Source: DAHUYF01 sp963789275 (lineage in GTDB: Bacteria > Pseudomonadota > Alphaproteobacteria > ATCC43930 > CGMCC-115725). From it: a DNA stretch of 64,000 nucleotides. The notes under the pieces were generated by a model. That model worked only from the letters and a program-made list of their open reading frames with translations. It searched no databases and had not been told where the DNA came from. Numbering within the stretch: the first letter of the stretch is position 1; each line of letters starts with the position of its first letter. Location: positions 124,001 to 188,000 of the forward strand of contig CAWBKF010000011.1 of assembly GCA_963789275.1 (NCBI GenBank), read 5' to 3'. This document shows positions 17,440-26,081 of this stretch, piece by piece. The position numbers and the translations under genes are program-made.

Positions 17440-18687
17440 ATGCCCGGTCGTCGAGGGATCCTAAAGCGCCTCCGGCAAGCCTCCCCGCCTGCTTCGCTTC
17501 GGGACAGCGGCGACAAACCCATTCAGAGTGCTCGACGGTCGCCGACAGTTCTCTTTTATGGCCTTCTTCCGCCGCCTTTGGACGGGCAGCGCATCGTGAC
17601 AAAATTGATGCTCGATCGGCTCGCGCGTGTCACCCCCGTCAGCACGTACAATTTGCATCCTGATCGTGGCCGGTCGGGGAGCGCTGGCCTGGAAAAGCTG
17701 ATCTGCACGCTCCGAGGGCTGCCTTGGATGTTCGCCCGGCGACTTCGGGGCTGCAAATGTCTGTATTTGGCCCCCTACAGCGGTCGCGGCATCGCCTATG
17801 CCTGCATGCTCGCTACGGCAGCGCGAGTTTTGCGGTTCAGAATATTCGTTCACTACCATTCTTCTATGCATTTCGCGCGATTTTCCTGGTTAATGGCGGC
17901 ATTCCTATGGATCTGCGGCGGCGAGGCCGTGCACATCGTGCTGGCGCCTCAAATGGGCACCGCGCTCCGCCGGCTTTACGGGTCCGAGAAGCAGACTTTC
18001 GTATTGTCCAATTCGGCGTTCTTCGATGCTTCGACCGCGCCCCGCCGATACGACCGCCAGGTGTTGCGCGTCGGACACTTGAGCAATCTCTCGCTAAATA
18101 AGGGAATTGACCGGGTGGTCGAATGTGCCGAACAATTCGAGCGGCGTGGTTTGAATGTGGAGCTGGTGCTGGCCGGGCCGGTTGATGTCGCCGCTCGAGG
18201 CGTCGTGGACGGCGCACTCTCGACGCTGAAACGAGTTCGCTATCTTGGGCCCCTGGTACCGACGGAGGTCGCGCGATTTTATGAGGAAATCGATGTTTTT
18301 TTATTTCCCACGCGTCATGCGCACGAAGCAGAGCCCTTGGTAGTCCTCGACGCCCTGACTGCCGGCGTGCCGGTCATTGCAAGCGATAGCGGCTACCTGC
18401 GTCATGTCCTCGGCGAGACTTCGGGATGCCTGGTGGCGGGCGAGTCGTTTGTCGAGCGCAGCGTTGAAAAGGTTGGGATTTGGAGTGAGGATCGACAGGC
18501 ACTTGCGCAGGCTTCGTGCGACGCACGCGGGCGAGCGGCGAAGTTGCGCCAAGAAGCACAGGACCAGCTGTCGCGCCTGTTGCAGCGCGTGACCACCCAG
18601 CCAGGCGGTGACGTGGCGGACAGTAATCGCCATAGAAGGCCATGGTTTCTTACGTCGTTGTTCAAGAGCGACACCCGGCGCGGTTGA
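17440..18687 (+). CDS. Glycosyltransferase family 4 protein
   Basis: A 415-residue GT-B fold glycosyltransferase. The N-terminal half includes 'PTVLFYGLLPPPLDGQRIVT' and 'IFVHYHSSMHFARFSWL'; the C-terminal Rossmann half has 'VLRVGHLSNLSLNKGIDRVV', 'RVRYLGPLVPTEVARFYEEI', and the nucleotide-sugar binding block 'HAHEAEPLVVLDALTAGVPV' with the EX7E-like arrangement. It would add one sugar to the lipid-linked repeat unit in the cytoplasm. ATG at 17440 follows an AAGAGGA site. Sugar and linkage cannot be predicted. Confidence 0.9.
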   Translation: MPGRRGILKRLRQASPPASLRDSGDKPIQSARRSPTVLFYGLLPPPLDGQRIVTKLMLDRLARVTPVSTYNLHPDRGRSGSAGLEKLICTLRGLPWMFARRLRGCKCLYLAPYSGRGIAYACMLATAARVLRFRIFVHYHSSMHFARFSWLMAAFLWICGGEAVHIVLAPQMGTALRRLYGSEKQTFVLSNSAFFDASTAPRRYDRQVLRVGHLSNLSLNKGIDRVVECAEQFERRGLNVELVLAGPVDVAARGVVDGALSTLKRVRYLGPLVPTEVARFYEEIDVFLFPTRHAHEAEPLVVLDALTAGVPVIASDSGYLRHVLGETSGCLVAGESFVERSVEKVGIWSEDRQALAQASCDARGRAAKLRQEAQDQLSRLLQRVTTQPGGDVADSNRHRRPWFLTSLFKSDTRRG

Positions 18688-18716
18688 AGCGCGTCTATAG
18701 GTAGGATACCGACACG

Positions 18717-20411
18717 ATGTTCCTGGACGGTCGACAGATCGAGACCAACGCCACGATCGAGGCAGACCTCTGTATCATTGGCGCCGGTGCCGCCGGCCTG
18801 ACCCTCGCCCGCCAGTTTGCGGGGACATCTACTCGGGTCTGCCTTCTCGAGAGCGGCGGCTTGACCTTCGACTGGGAGACGCAGGAACTCGTACAAGGGA
18901 CGCAATATCGGGTTGAAATATTTTGACCTCGACGTTTGTCAGCTCCGCTATTTCGGCGGCAACACGAATGCTTGGGGTGGGTGGTGCCGGCCGTTGGACG
19001 ACATGGACTTTCGCAGGCGGCCCTGGGTTGAGGATAGCGGCTGGCCGTTTTCGGCCAGCGAGCTGGCGCCTTACTATCAAAGCGCACACACTCTGTGCCA
19101 GATACCGGTGCCGGAATATGATCCCGAAGAAACGGTCAAAAGCCTCGACAAGAAGCACGCCCGGGTGCTTCCCTTTGATCGCTCGAAGCTCGAAACAACC
19201 ATCTATCGCTTCAGTCCGCCAACTCGCTTCGGTCAAGTCTATCGAGAAGAACTGGCCAAGGCTGGCAACATTCAGTGCATCCTTCACGCTAACGTTCTCA
19301 ACATCAACGTCATCCCTACCGCGGCGCGCGTCACTGACGTTGCGGTAGGGTCTCTGGCGGGAAATCGCTTCACAGTTTCGGCGTCCTGTTTCGTGCTGGC
19401 CGCCGGCGGGATCGAAAATAGCCGGTTGCTGCTTCTGTCGAACGACGTTGTCGCGAACGGTCTTGGCAACCAGCACGACCTGGTGGGCCGTTATTTCATG
19501 GAGCACCCGCATACCAAGCGCGTCCTGCTCAGCCCAAGGCGATCGAACGCCGCGGCGCTCTACGGATTACGTTTCCGCCAGCGGGGAGTATCCGCGCGCC
19601 TGTCTCTTCCCGATTCGGCGCAGGAACAGCTTGAAGTCCTCAACTACAGCGGGAACATCCACCCGATCTATTTTTGTCACAACTCATCGGGCTGGCTCTC
19701 CTTTCGAAAGCTCGTTCTGTCTCTCGATCCTTCACGGGCCTGCGACCCCTATGTACGCTTCCCGCCCTACGGAAAAAGAGGACTATCGTCCGATCAATTT
19801 TCGCAGATTGTACGGCAGATCGATCGCGTAACGATTGCCGCACTATTGCAGCTGGTTCAACCCAATCAGCTGATTTCCGGCTTTGTCCTCGAAAGTAAAT
19901 CGGAGCAGGCGCCCAATCCGAACAGCCGTGTGACGCTCCAGCACGAGCGCGATGCCTTTGGCCTCAATCGAGTTCAGCTCGACTGGCGGATGCTGCCGAT
20001 CGATCGTCGCACCCTTCTGCTCAGCGAGAACCTCATCGATGGTGAGCTCAAAGACTCGGCATCGGCGAACTCGCGCCGCTCCATGGCGCTGAAATTGAGA
20101 ACTGGCCGTCAAACCTCGAGGGCGGCTGGCATCAAATCGGGACAACGCGCGCACATCCCGACCCACGCCGCGGGGTGGTCGATGCCGGCTGCAAAGTCCA
20201 CGGGGTGTCCAATCTGTTCATCGCGGGCAGTTCGGTTTTTCCTACGTCCGGCGCGGCGCCGCCGACCCTGACGATTGTCGCGTTGGCGCTGCGGCTTGCC
20301 AATCATCTCCGGAGCACCCTAGCCAAGGAATGGACTTTGTCGACGGCCTTCGGCTCGGTCGGGGTCGCGGCCGATAAGGTGCCGCTCAATAGCGTGGCGA
20401 GAACGGCGTAG
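18717..20411 (+). pseudogene. GMC oxidoreductase, second copy, with two compensating frameshifts
   Basis: Homologous along its whole length to the GMC enzyme at 13139. The N-terminus 'ADLCIIGAGAAGLTLARQFA' is in one frame; near 18900 the frame shifts and continues with 'GLKYFDLDVCQLRYFGGNTN' and 'AWGGWCRPLDDMDFRRRPWV'; near 20053 it shifts back, giving 'WHQIGTTRAHPDPRRGVVDA' and 'NLFIAGSSVFPTSGAAPPTL'. The total of 565 codons is exactly in register, so one base was gained and one lost. The residue before the Pro of the usual 'NPTLT' is itself Pro. It is either a decayed paralogue or affected by sequencing errors. Confidence 0.85.
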
Positions 20412-20643
20412 AGCGAGGCACACGGTACCCGGGCCAGCGGAGCGCGGGTCGGCCGCGGAACGCGACATGCTTCCCGTTGCACAAATCCCTGCAGACACCC
20501 TGATCTCCACACCCTTACGCGTACACCAGGAACTGTATTTTATCGGAAAGCGTTCATGGGACCGGCGACGGTGGGTGTTGGAGACGGACGGTCGCTGACA
20601 CCGGCGTTTACCCTAAAGCACTGAAAAGGGGTCCCAGGCACTG

Positions 20644-21981
20644 ATGCTCGACCACACCTCCCGCAGGAAAGCCGCCTTTAGCGATGGAGAGCCGCTCCGC
20701 GAATGCGCCCAGGCGTGCCTCGAGGATGTCTCGCCGACGCGCGAAAGAGCCTCTCAACTGTTTGGAGAAAGTGAGACGACCCAGGCGCCACACACGCAAG
20801 GCGGGCGGGCGGCGCACGAAAGCCGCAGGGCGAAGCGCAAGGGGCGAAAGCCTACGCTGTTGTTTCAATGGACCCAGTTCGCACCTTATCAAATCGACCG
20901 GTTGGAGGCGGTGTACGAGGGACAGGTGACCGATCTCGAAATCGTCGGCGTCGCGGTCGCCTCACGGAGCTACACCTATTTGTGGCGTCCCCTCAAATCC
21001 AGTCGCGTCAGGACCTACGACCTCTTCGACGATCGCAAATATGAAGAGACGACGACCTGGCAGAGGCTGGTGCGACGCCTCGCCGACCTGAGGAACCACA
21101 AGGTCAAATACGCCTTTTTGTGCAACTACGATCAGCTGGATACACTTGTCGTAGCCTTGGCGCTCCGCATTTTGGGGGCGAAAGTCTACAGCATGATGGA
21201 ATCCAAGTTTGACGACAAGCCACGCAAAGCGTGGCGGGAGTGGTTGAAGAGCTTTTATCTCCTGCCCTATCACGGCGCGCTCGTCACGGGACGGCGCATT
21301 CGGGACTATGTCGAGTTCCTCGGGATGCCGGCAGATCGCCTGTTCGAAGGATACGACACCCTTTCGGTGGCGCGCATCCGCGCCCTTGGCGGGGCGCCCA
21401 TCGCGCCCGGGGGAGCGCCGTTCGGGGTTCGGCATTTCACCGTGGTCGCGCGCCATGTGGAAAAGAAGAACCTGTTCATGGCCATCGACGCGTATGAGCA
21501 TTACCGGCGCCTGGCCGGACCTGACGCGAGAGCGCTTCATCTGTGCGGCACCGGAGAACTCGAGGAAGCGCTCAAGGCCGACGTTGCCAAGCGCGGACTG
21601 GTCGGCGTCCAGTTCAGGGGATTTCTTGAGCCCGAGGTTGTCGTCAAGGAATTGACCACGACGCTTGCCCTGATCCTACCGAGTACGGAAGAGCAATGGG
21701 GGCTGGTGATCAACGAAGCGTTGGCGATGGGGTTGCCGATCCTCTGTTCTGACAATGTCGGCGCTCGCGACAGCTTGGTCCGTACAGCGGTGAACGGATA
21801 TATATTCGAGCCCGACAACTTCGAAGGGCTCGCCATCATCATGAGCCGTTTGTCCGCGGACGAGCAGGAGTGGCGGCGGCTGGCAACATCTGCGGCTGAG
21901 TTTGCTGATAAGGGGGATAGCCGTCATTTCGCCGAGGGCGTCGCGCAAGCGCTCGCCTGCTGGTCGACAGTCGGCGATTAA
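20644..21981 (+). CDS. Glycosyltransferase family 4 protein (paralogue of the gene at 49495)
   Basis: A 445-residue GT-B glycosyltransferase. After about 70 low-complexity residues the fold starts at 'KPTLLFQWTQFAPYQIDRLE'. Landmarks shared with the 49495 protein are 'FLCNYDQLDTLVVALALRIL', 'SKFDDK', 'LPYHGALVTGRRIRDYVEFL', 'GYDTLSVARIR' and 'RHFTVVARHVEKKNLFMAID'. The donor-binding block 'STEEQWGLVINEALAMGLPI' holds the EX7E motif. It probably transfers a sugar to the repeat unit. The start is uncertain because the N-terminal 70 residues are poorly conserved. Confidence 0.9.
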   Translation: MLDHTSRRKAAFSDGEPLRECAQACLEDVSPTRERASQLFGESETTQAPHTQGGRAAHESRRAKRKGRKPTLLFQWTQFAPYQIDRLEAVYEGQVTDLEIVGVAVASRSYTYLWRPLKSSRVRTYDLFDDRKYEETTTWQRLVRRLADLRNHKVKYAFLCNYDQLDTLVVALALRILGAKVYSMMESKFDDKPRKAWREWLKSFYLLPYHGALVTGRRIRDYVEFLGMPADRLFEGYDTLSVARIRALGGAPIAPGGAPFGVRHFTVVARHVEKKNLFMAIDAYEHYRRLAGPDARALHLCGTGELEEALKADVAKRGLVGVQFRGFLEPEVVVKELTTTLALILPSTEEQWGLVINEALAMGLPILCSDNVGARDSLVRTAVNGYIFEPDNFEGLAIIMSRLSADEQEWRRLATSAAEFADKGDSRHFAEGVAQALACWSTVGD

Positions 21982-22018
21982 TTGCACGGAAGACACGGCG
22001 AAGAAGGGACCACGAGTC

Positions 22019-24328
22019 ATGAGCTATACCTTGCCCAGCGACGGACCGAGACGGCTTGAGACCAGAGATAGAACCGGGCCGGCGATCTCGGTGATCGCTG
22101 ACGTCCTCCAGGCATCGAACCTGGCGGCGCTTCTGAACATCCTGCGCAGACGATGGGCGGTGATCCTCGGCACCATGCTGGTCATCTGCGCCGCGACGAC
22201 TGCCGTACTGTCGCAAATCACACCGCGCTACGCGGCCGAGACGATGGTGATGTTGGATACGCGCAAGCCGCAGGTCATGGTCGGCCTCCAGCAACAAGCC
22301 GTTCCAGTGCCGCAAGAAGGTGGCGTGGTCAGCGTGGTGCTCAAGACCGAAACGGATGTGCTCCGCTCGCCCGCCCTCGCTGCGAAGGTGATCGACAAGC
22401 TGGGGCTTCTCAACAATCCCGAATTTAACCCGACGCTAAAGCAGTCTCGGCTCGATCGCTTCCGCGAGGAGCTGATTTCGGCGCTGTCCTGGGCCGGTTT
22501 GAATGTCCCCAGCTCGTGGTGGGCTTCGCCAGCACCGAAAGACGCCGAGGAGGCGCAGCGGCTCGCGACCGCTGGCACGGTCGAGACGCTCCTGGACCGG
22601 GTCACGGTCAGCAATGACGGAAAATCTTTTGTGCTGAGAATAAAGGCGGAGTCCGCCGATCAGAAGCTTGCCGCGGATATCGCCAACACCTATGCCGAGC
22701 TCTATCTGATCGAGCAGCTGGACGCCAAGTACCAGGAGACGAGCCGCGTAAACGACTGGCTCAACGACAAGCTTGCTGATTTGCGGGACAAGGTGCGCGA
22801 TACTGACCGTGCTGTCCAGGTTTTCAAGGAACAGCACAACATCACGAACTATGCCGATCCCAAAGATCCCGGAAAGGGCGGCAGCCTGAAAAACCAGCAG
22901 GTGTCTGAGCTCAGCTCGCAGCTGATCCTCGCGGAGAGCGACCGCGCGCAAAAGGAAGGCACCCTGCGCCAGCTTCAGGATGCGGTCCGCCTGGGCAAAG
23001 GCCTCGAGTCCGCCATGCAGGTGCTGGGAACGCCGCTTATCCAGCACCTGGTGGAACAGGAGGCCGAGGCCCGACAGCGGGAGGCCAATCTTTCGGCGCA
23101 TTACGGGCCTCAATATCCGGCAATGATCAGGGCAAAAGCCGAGCTTGCCGACATTCAGAGCAAGATCAACGAGGAGGTGAGGAATACCATCCAGGCGACG
23201 ATGAACGATATCGTCGCGGCGCGGTCGCGCGAGACTTCCCTGCGAGAACGGCTCAAAGAGCTCGAGGGAGGCGCGGCGCAGCAAGATCAAGCCGAGGTCC
23301 AGCTTCGGGAGCTGACGCGCCAGGCCGATGCGAACCGGACGCTTTACGAAGCGTTCCTCCAGAAGTTCAAGCTGTCCGCGGCCGAGCAGGAGATCGCCCA
23401 GCCCGACGCGCATATCGTTTCCGCCGCGCCGGTTCCGATTCTGCCATCGTGGCCGCCGAAGAAGTTCTTGACGGCGGTCGCGCTTCTGGTCTCGAGCTTG
23501 CTCGGCATCGTACTTGCGTTTGCCCTGGAGAGGCTTGACAACTCGTTCCGTAGCTCCAGCGAAATCGAGAGTGCTTCGGAGCTGCCGAATCTGGGGCTCG
23601 TCCCGGCGCTTACGGGCAGGGACAATCTCAGGACCATGGTCATGTCGAAGCCGATGTCCGCATATTCGGAAGCGGTTCGTGCGGTGTGGACCGGCCTTAA
23701 CCATCGGCCGGAGCGGCAGGCACAGGTCATTCTCGTCACCTCGTCAGTGCCCGGTGAGGGCAAATCGTCCTTTGCCATTTCTCTGGCACAAGCCGCGGCG
23801 AGGTCGGGTGTGCGAACGCTGCTGCTTGACTGCGATCTGCGTCGACCGACGATCGGAAAAGTGCTGGGAGTTCCCGAGCAATATCTTCGGACCGGCGGCA
23901 TTGTCGGGCTGGTGACCGGGCAGGCGAGCGCCGAGTCGGTGGTGCTAAATCACCAGGAGTCCGGTGTCGATCTGCTCTTGTCGGGCGGCTACACGGACAA
24001 TCCTCAATCGCTCCTGCAATCTCCGCGCATGAACCGGTACGTGCATGAGATGCGCAACCAGTACGACTGTATCGTCATCAACTCGCCGCCGGTGCTGCTT
24101 GCGTCGGACGCGGCGATTCTCGCGCGATTGGCGGATGTGAGCGTGTTCCTGGTGCGTTGGGAGAAGACGCCGCGCCACGTGGCTTTGAACGGCCTCAAGA
24201 CGCTGCGTTCGAGCGGCGCCGTCGTCGCCGGCACTGTCTTGGCTCAGGTGGATCTGCGCAAGCACGCCCGCTACGGCTTTGGCGATGTTGGCTATTACTA
24301 TAAGAGTTATCGGGGCTACGCGTCTTAA
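22019..24328 (+). CDS. Wzz/BY-kinase: chain-length determinant and tyrosine autokinase
   Basis: A 769-residue inner-membrane protein controlling exopolysaccharide polymerisation and export. Residues about 30-80 are the Wzz N-terminal region with TM1 ('WAVILGTMLVICAATTAVLS'). A long coiled-coil periplasmic part follows. TM2 is near 'FLTAVALLVSSLLGIVLAFA'. The kinase has Walker A 'SSVPGEGKSSFAISLAQAAA' and Walker A' 'LLLDCDLRRPTIGK'. Walker B reads 'YDCIVINSPPVLLASDA', with Asn where Asp is usual. The tail 'YGFGDVGYYYKSYRGYAS' is the Tyr cluster that is autophosphorylated. ATG at 22019 follows GAAGGGA. Confidence 0.93.
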   Translation: MSYTLPSDGPRRLETRDRTGPAISVIADVLQASNLAALLNILRRRWAVILGTMLVICAATTAVLSQITPRYAAETMVMLDTRKPQVMVGLQQQAVPVPQEGGVVSVVLKTETDVLRSPALAAKVIDKLGLLNNPEFNPTLKQSRLDRFREELISALSWAGLNVPSSWWASPAPKDAEEAQRLATAGTVETLLDRVTVSNDGKSFVLRIKAESADQKLAADIANTYAELYLIEQLDAKYQETSRVNDWLNDKLADLRDKVRDTDRAVQVFKEQHNITNYADPKDPGKGGSLKNQQVSELSSQLILAESDRAQKEGTLRQLQDAVRLGKGLESAMQVLGTPLIQHLVEQEAEARQREANLSAHYGPQYPAMIRAKAELADIQSKINEEVRNTIQATMNDIVAARSRETSLRERLKELEGGAAQQDQAEVQLRELTRQADANRTLYEAFLQKFKLSAAEQEIAQPDAHIVSAAPVPILPSWPPKKFLTAVALLVSSLLGIVLAFALERLDNSFRSSSEIESASELPNLGLVPALTGRDNLRTMVMSKPMSAYSEAVRAVWTGLNHRPERQAQVILVTSSVPGEGKSSFAISLAQAAARSGVRTLLLDCDLRRPTIGKVLGVPEQYLRTGGIVGLVTGQASAESVVLNHQESGVDLLLSGGYTDNPQSLLQSPRMNRYVHEMRNQYDCIVINSPPVLLASDAAILARLADVSVFLVRWEKTPRHVALNGLKTLRSSGAVVAGTVLAQVDLRKHARYGFGDVGYYYKSYRGYAS

Positions 24329-24355
24329 GCGTCCGTTCGAAAAGCCGGTTCGGTC

Positions 24356-24387
24356 GACCCGCTGCGGTTTAAGGACTGCAGCGGGTC
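24356..24387 (+). terminator. Hairpin after the BY-kinase gene
   Basis: A 10-bp perfect stem GACCCGCTGC (24356-24365) / GCAGCGGGTC (24378-24387) with a 12-base loop, 28 bases after the BY-kinase stop. It has no T-run, but its position fits a transcription end before the insertion-sequence remnants. Confidence 0.5.
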
Positions 24388-24414
24388 AACTGCGTCAAGA
24401 TCGCGGCCAGATGC

Positions 24415-25228
24415 CCTGCGTCCCAATCCGGTTGCAGCACCAATATCGTGGTCGGGAGGTATCTCGACGGCCCGCCGCTCTATCGCCAATCGGCGATCCT
24501 GGCAGGCGAGGGTATTGGATCTGATGCGAATTGATCCCATGTGCTGTCGGCAACCATGATCCACATGCCGATCGCGGTGCTGGCACCAGGCATCGCAAGG
24601 GCGAGCCGCCGCGCCATCCTCTCGCCGCCTTCCGGGGCGTCATTGAGGCCGACGCCTTAATGTCGTTTCCGGAGCGAGACCGCGGCTCTTCGGTCAGTAG
24701 CGGGCGCCGTCGGCGTCGCCAGTGGTCAGCCGCCGAAGCCGCCGAGAAGCGGCGGATCGTGGCAGAGGCGGATGAGCCAACGGCCTCACCGCGGCCGAAC
24801 GACTGGCCATCCGCCAGGAACAAAGTGCACCGCGCATCGCCGATCTGGAGATCTGGATGCGCGAACAGCGCGCCAAGCTCTCGCGCTATGACCCAGTAGC
24901 CAAGGCGCTCGACTACATGCTTACGCGGTGGACCGCACTCACCCGCTTCCTGGGTGACGGCCGGATCTGCCTGACGAACAATGCGGCCGAGCGAGCGCTG
25001 AGGGGGCTGGCGCTCGGCCGCAAGTCATGGCTGTTCGCAGGTTCCGATCGTGGCGGTCAGCGCGCCGCGTTCATGTACTCGCTGATCGTCACCGCCAAGC
25101 TATACCACGTCAACCCGCAAGCCTGGCTCGCCGACGTGCTACGGCGGATCAACGATCATCCCGCATCTCGCGTGGGCGAGTTGCTGCCCTGGAACTGGAA
25201 GGCTAGGCTAGACATAGTCGCAGCATGA
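24415..25228 (+). mobile_element. IS66-family insertion sequence remnant
   Basis: Scattered pieces of IS66 transposase genes in several frames. Near 24445-24530: 'VVGRYLDGPPLYRQSAILAG', like the IS66 'SKYADHLPLYRQSQIYAREG' region. Near 24700-24775: 'RRRRQWSAAEAAEKRRIVAE', like the small IS66 TnpA helix-turn-helix. From 24782: the C-terminal third of the DDE transposase. The order is scrambled relative to a normal IS66, so deletions or recombination have occurred. No terminal repeats were found. Confidence 0.75.
24782..25228 (+). pseudogene. IS66 transposase C-terminal fragment
   Basis: Open frame from 'GLTAAERLAIRQEQSAPRIA' to the TGA at 25228, about 148 codons. It includes 'LTNNAAERALRGLALGRKSW', 'LFAGSDRGGQRAAFMYSLIV' and 'GELLPWNWKARLD', all classic C-terminal IS66 TnpC motifs including the conserved Asn-Asn-x-x-Glu region. 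The first two thirds of the transposase are missing, so it is inactive. Confidence 0.85.
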
Positions 25229-25263
25229 GAGAGGGCCGCTGCGGCGTACGAGCGTAACCGAGG

Positions 25264-26034
25264 ATGATCCAGTCGGGACTCGCCATGCCAAGATACCGAC
25301 CAATTCCATCGATTGTCCGCATCAAGTCGAGTGCAAGCGACCTGCTCGCGTTTCGTTGGGCCAAGGGTGGCATCATCGCCGACTTCGCAATTCCCTCCGA
25401 GGATGATCGAGCGTTGCGCGTACAGTTCGACCGCGTGGAAGTCGTTCGCATTCTCGATGAGATGGCACTCAGCACCGAAGGCCAAGAAACGCCTCTGGAG
25501 AGATTAGAGCGGGACCATCTCGCATACGCGGTCGAGGGCGCTCGTTTCTGGCTATCCCAATCCGAGACGCTCAAAATCGTCATCCCCGACCTCCATCACT
25601 ACTGCTTCGTGACCGGCGGGAATTGTATCGACGTCATCTCGCGGGATCCTCCACGGTTTTCTGTTGCCACGTTCGCCCAGGATCGCCCCTGGGAAGATGG
25701 ACCCGATTGCAGACCCGAGCCTCCCGGACGGCGCTCCATCGTGAACACGGCACACGCCATGCTGGACGGTGGCCTCTCGTTCATCGAGGGCGCACGCCAG
25801 CTTTCCCGACTTCGTTATCTGGTGTCCGAACTCGAGCAGGACCCGGACATTCTCGCCTTCGTCGAGATCGATTCCAAGACGGGTGCCTTGCCGATCGGCG
25901 AGATGCGCAAGCTATGGGCGCCAGCGGCATTGGCGAAAGCGCAGCCTGAGATAGATCACGCCGAAAAGTGGGCAGCAGTCCGTGGCCGTCCCCATTGCGA
26001 AGCGCTGATTGCGCGCTTCAGCACTCAAGAGTGA
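25264..26034 (+). CDS. Hypothetical protein with a possible DUF2489-like C-terminus
   Basis: A 256-residue soluble protein between IS remnants. Residues 1-115 resemble nothing I recognise ('GGIIADFAIPSEDDRALRVQ'). The C-terminal part 'AMLDGGLSFIEGARQLSRLR', 'FVEIDSKTGALPIGEMRKLW' and 'GRPHCEALIARF' looks like DUF2489-type proteins (single-domain, unknown function), from memory. No signal peptide or membrane segment. It may be a passenger gene brought in with mobile DNA. The start is uncertain: ATG 25264 or ATG 25288. Confidence 0.6.
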   Translation: MIQSGLAMPRYRPIPSIVRIKSSASDLLAFRWAKGGIIADFAIPSEDDRALRVQFDRVEVVRILDEMALSTEGQETPLERLERDHLAYAVEGARFWLSQSETLKIVIPDLHHYCFVTGGNCIDVISRDPPRFSVATFAQDRPWEDGPDCRPEPPGRRSIVNTAHAMLDGGLSFIEGARQLSRLRYLVSELEQDPDILAFVEIDSKTGALPIGEMRKLWAPAALAKAQPEIDHAEKWAAVRGRPHCEALIARFSTQE

Positions 26035-26081
26035 CGGTGGGTTCGGTCGACGCCCGCGGTCTATAGAGCGGTCCTCACCGG

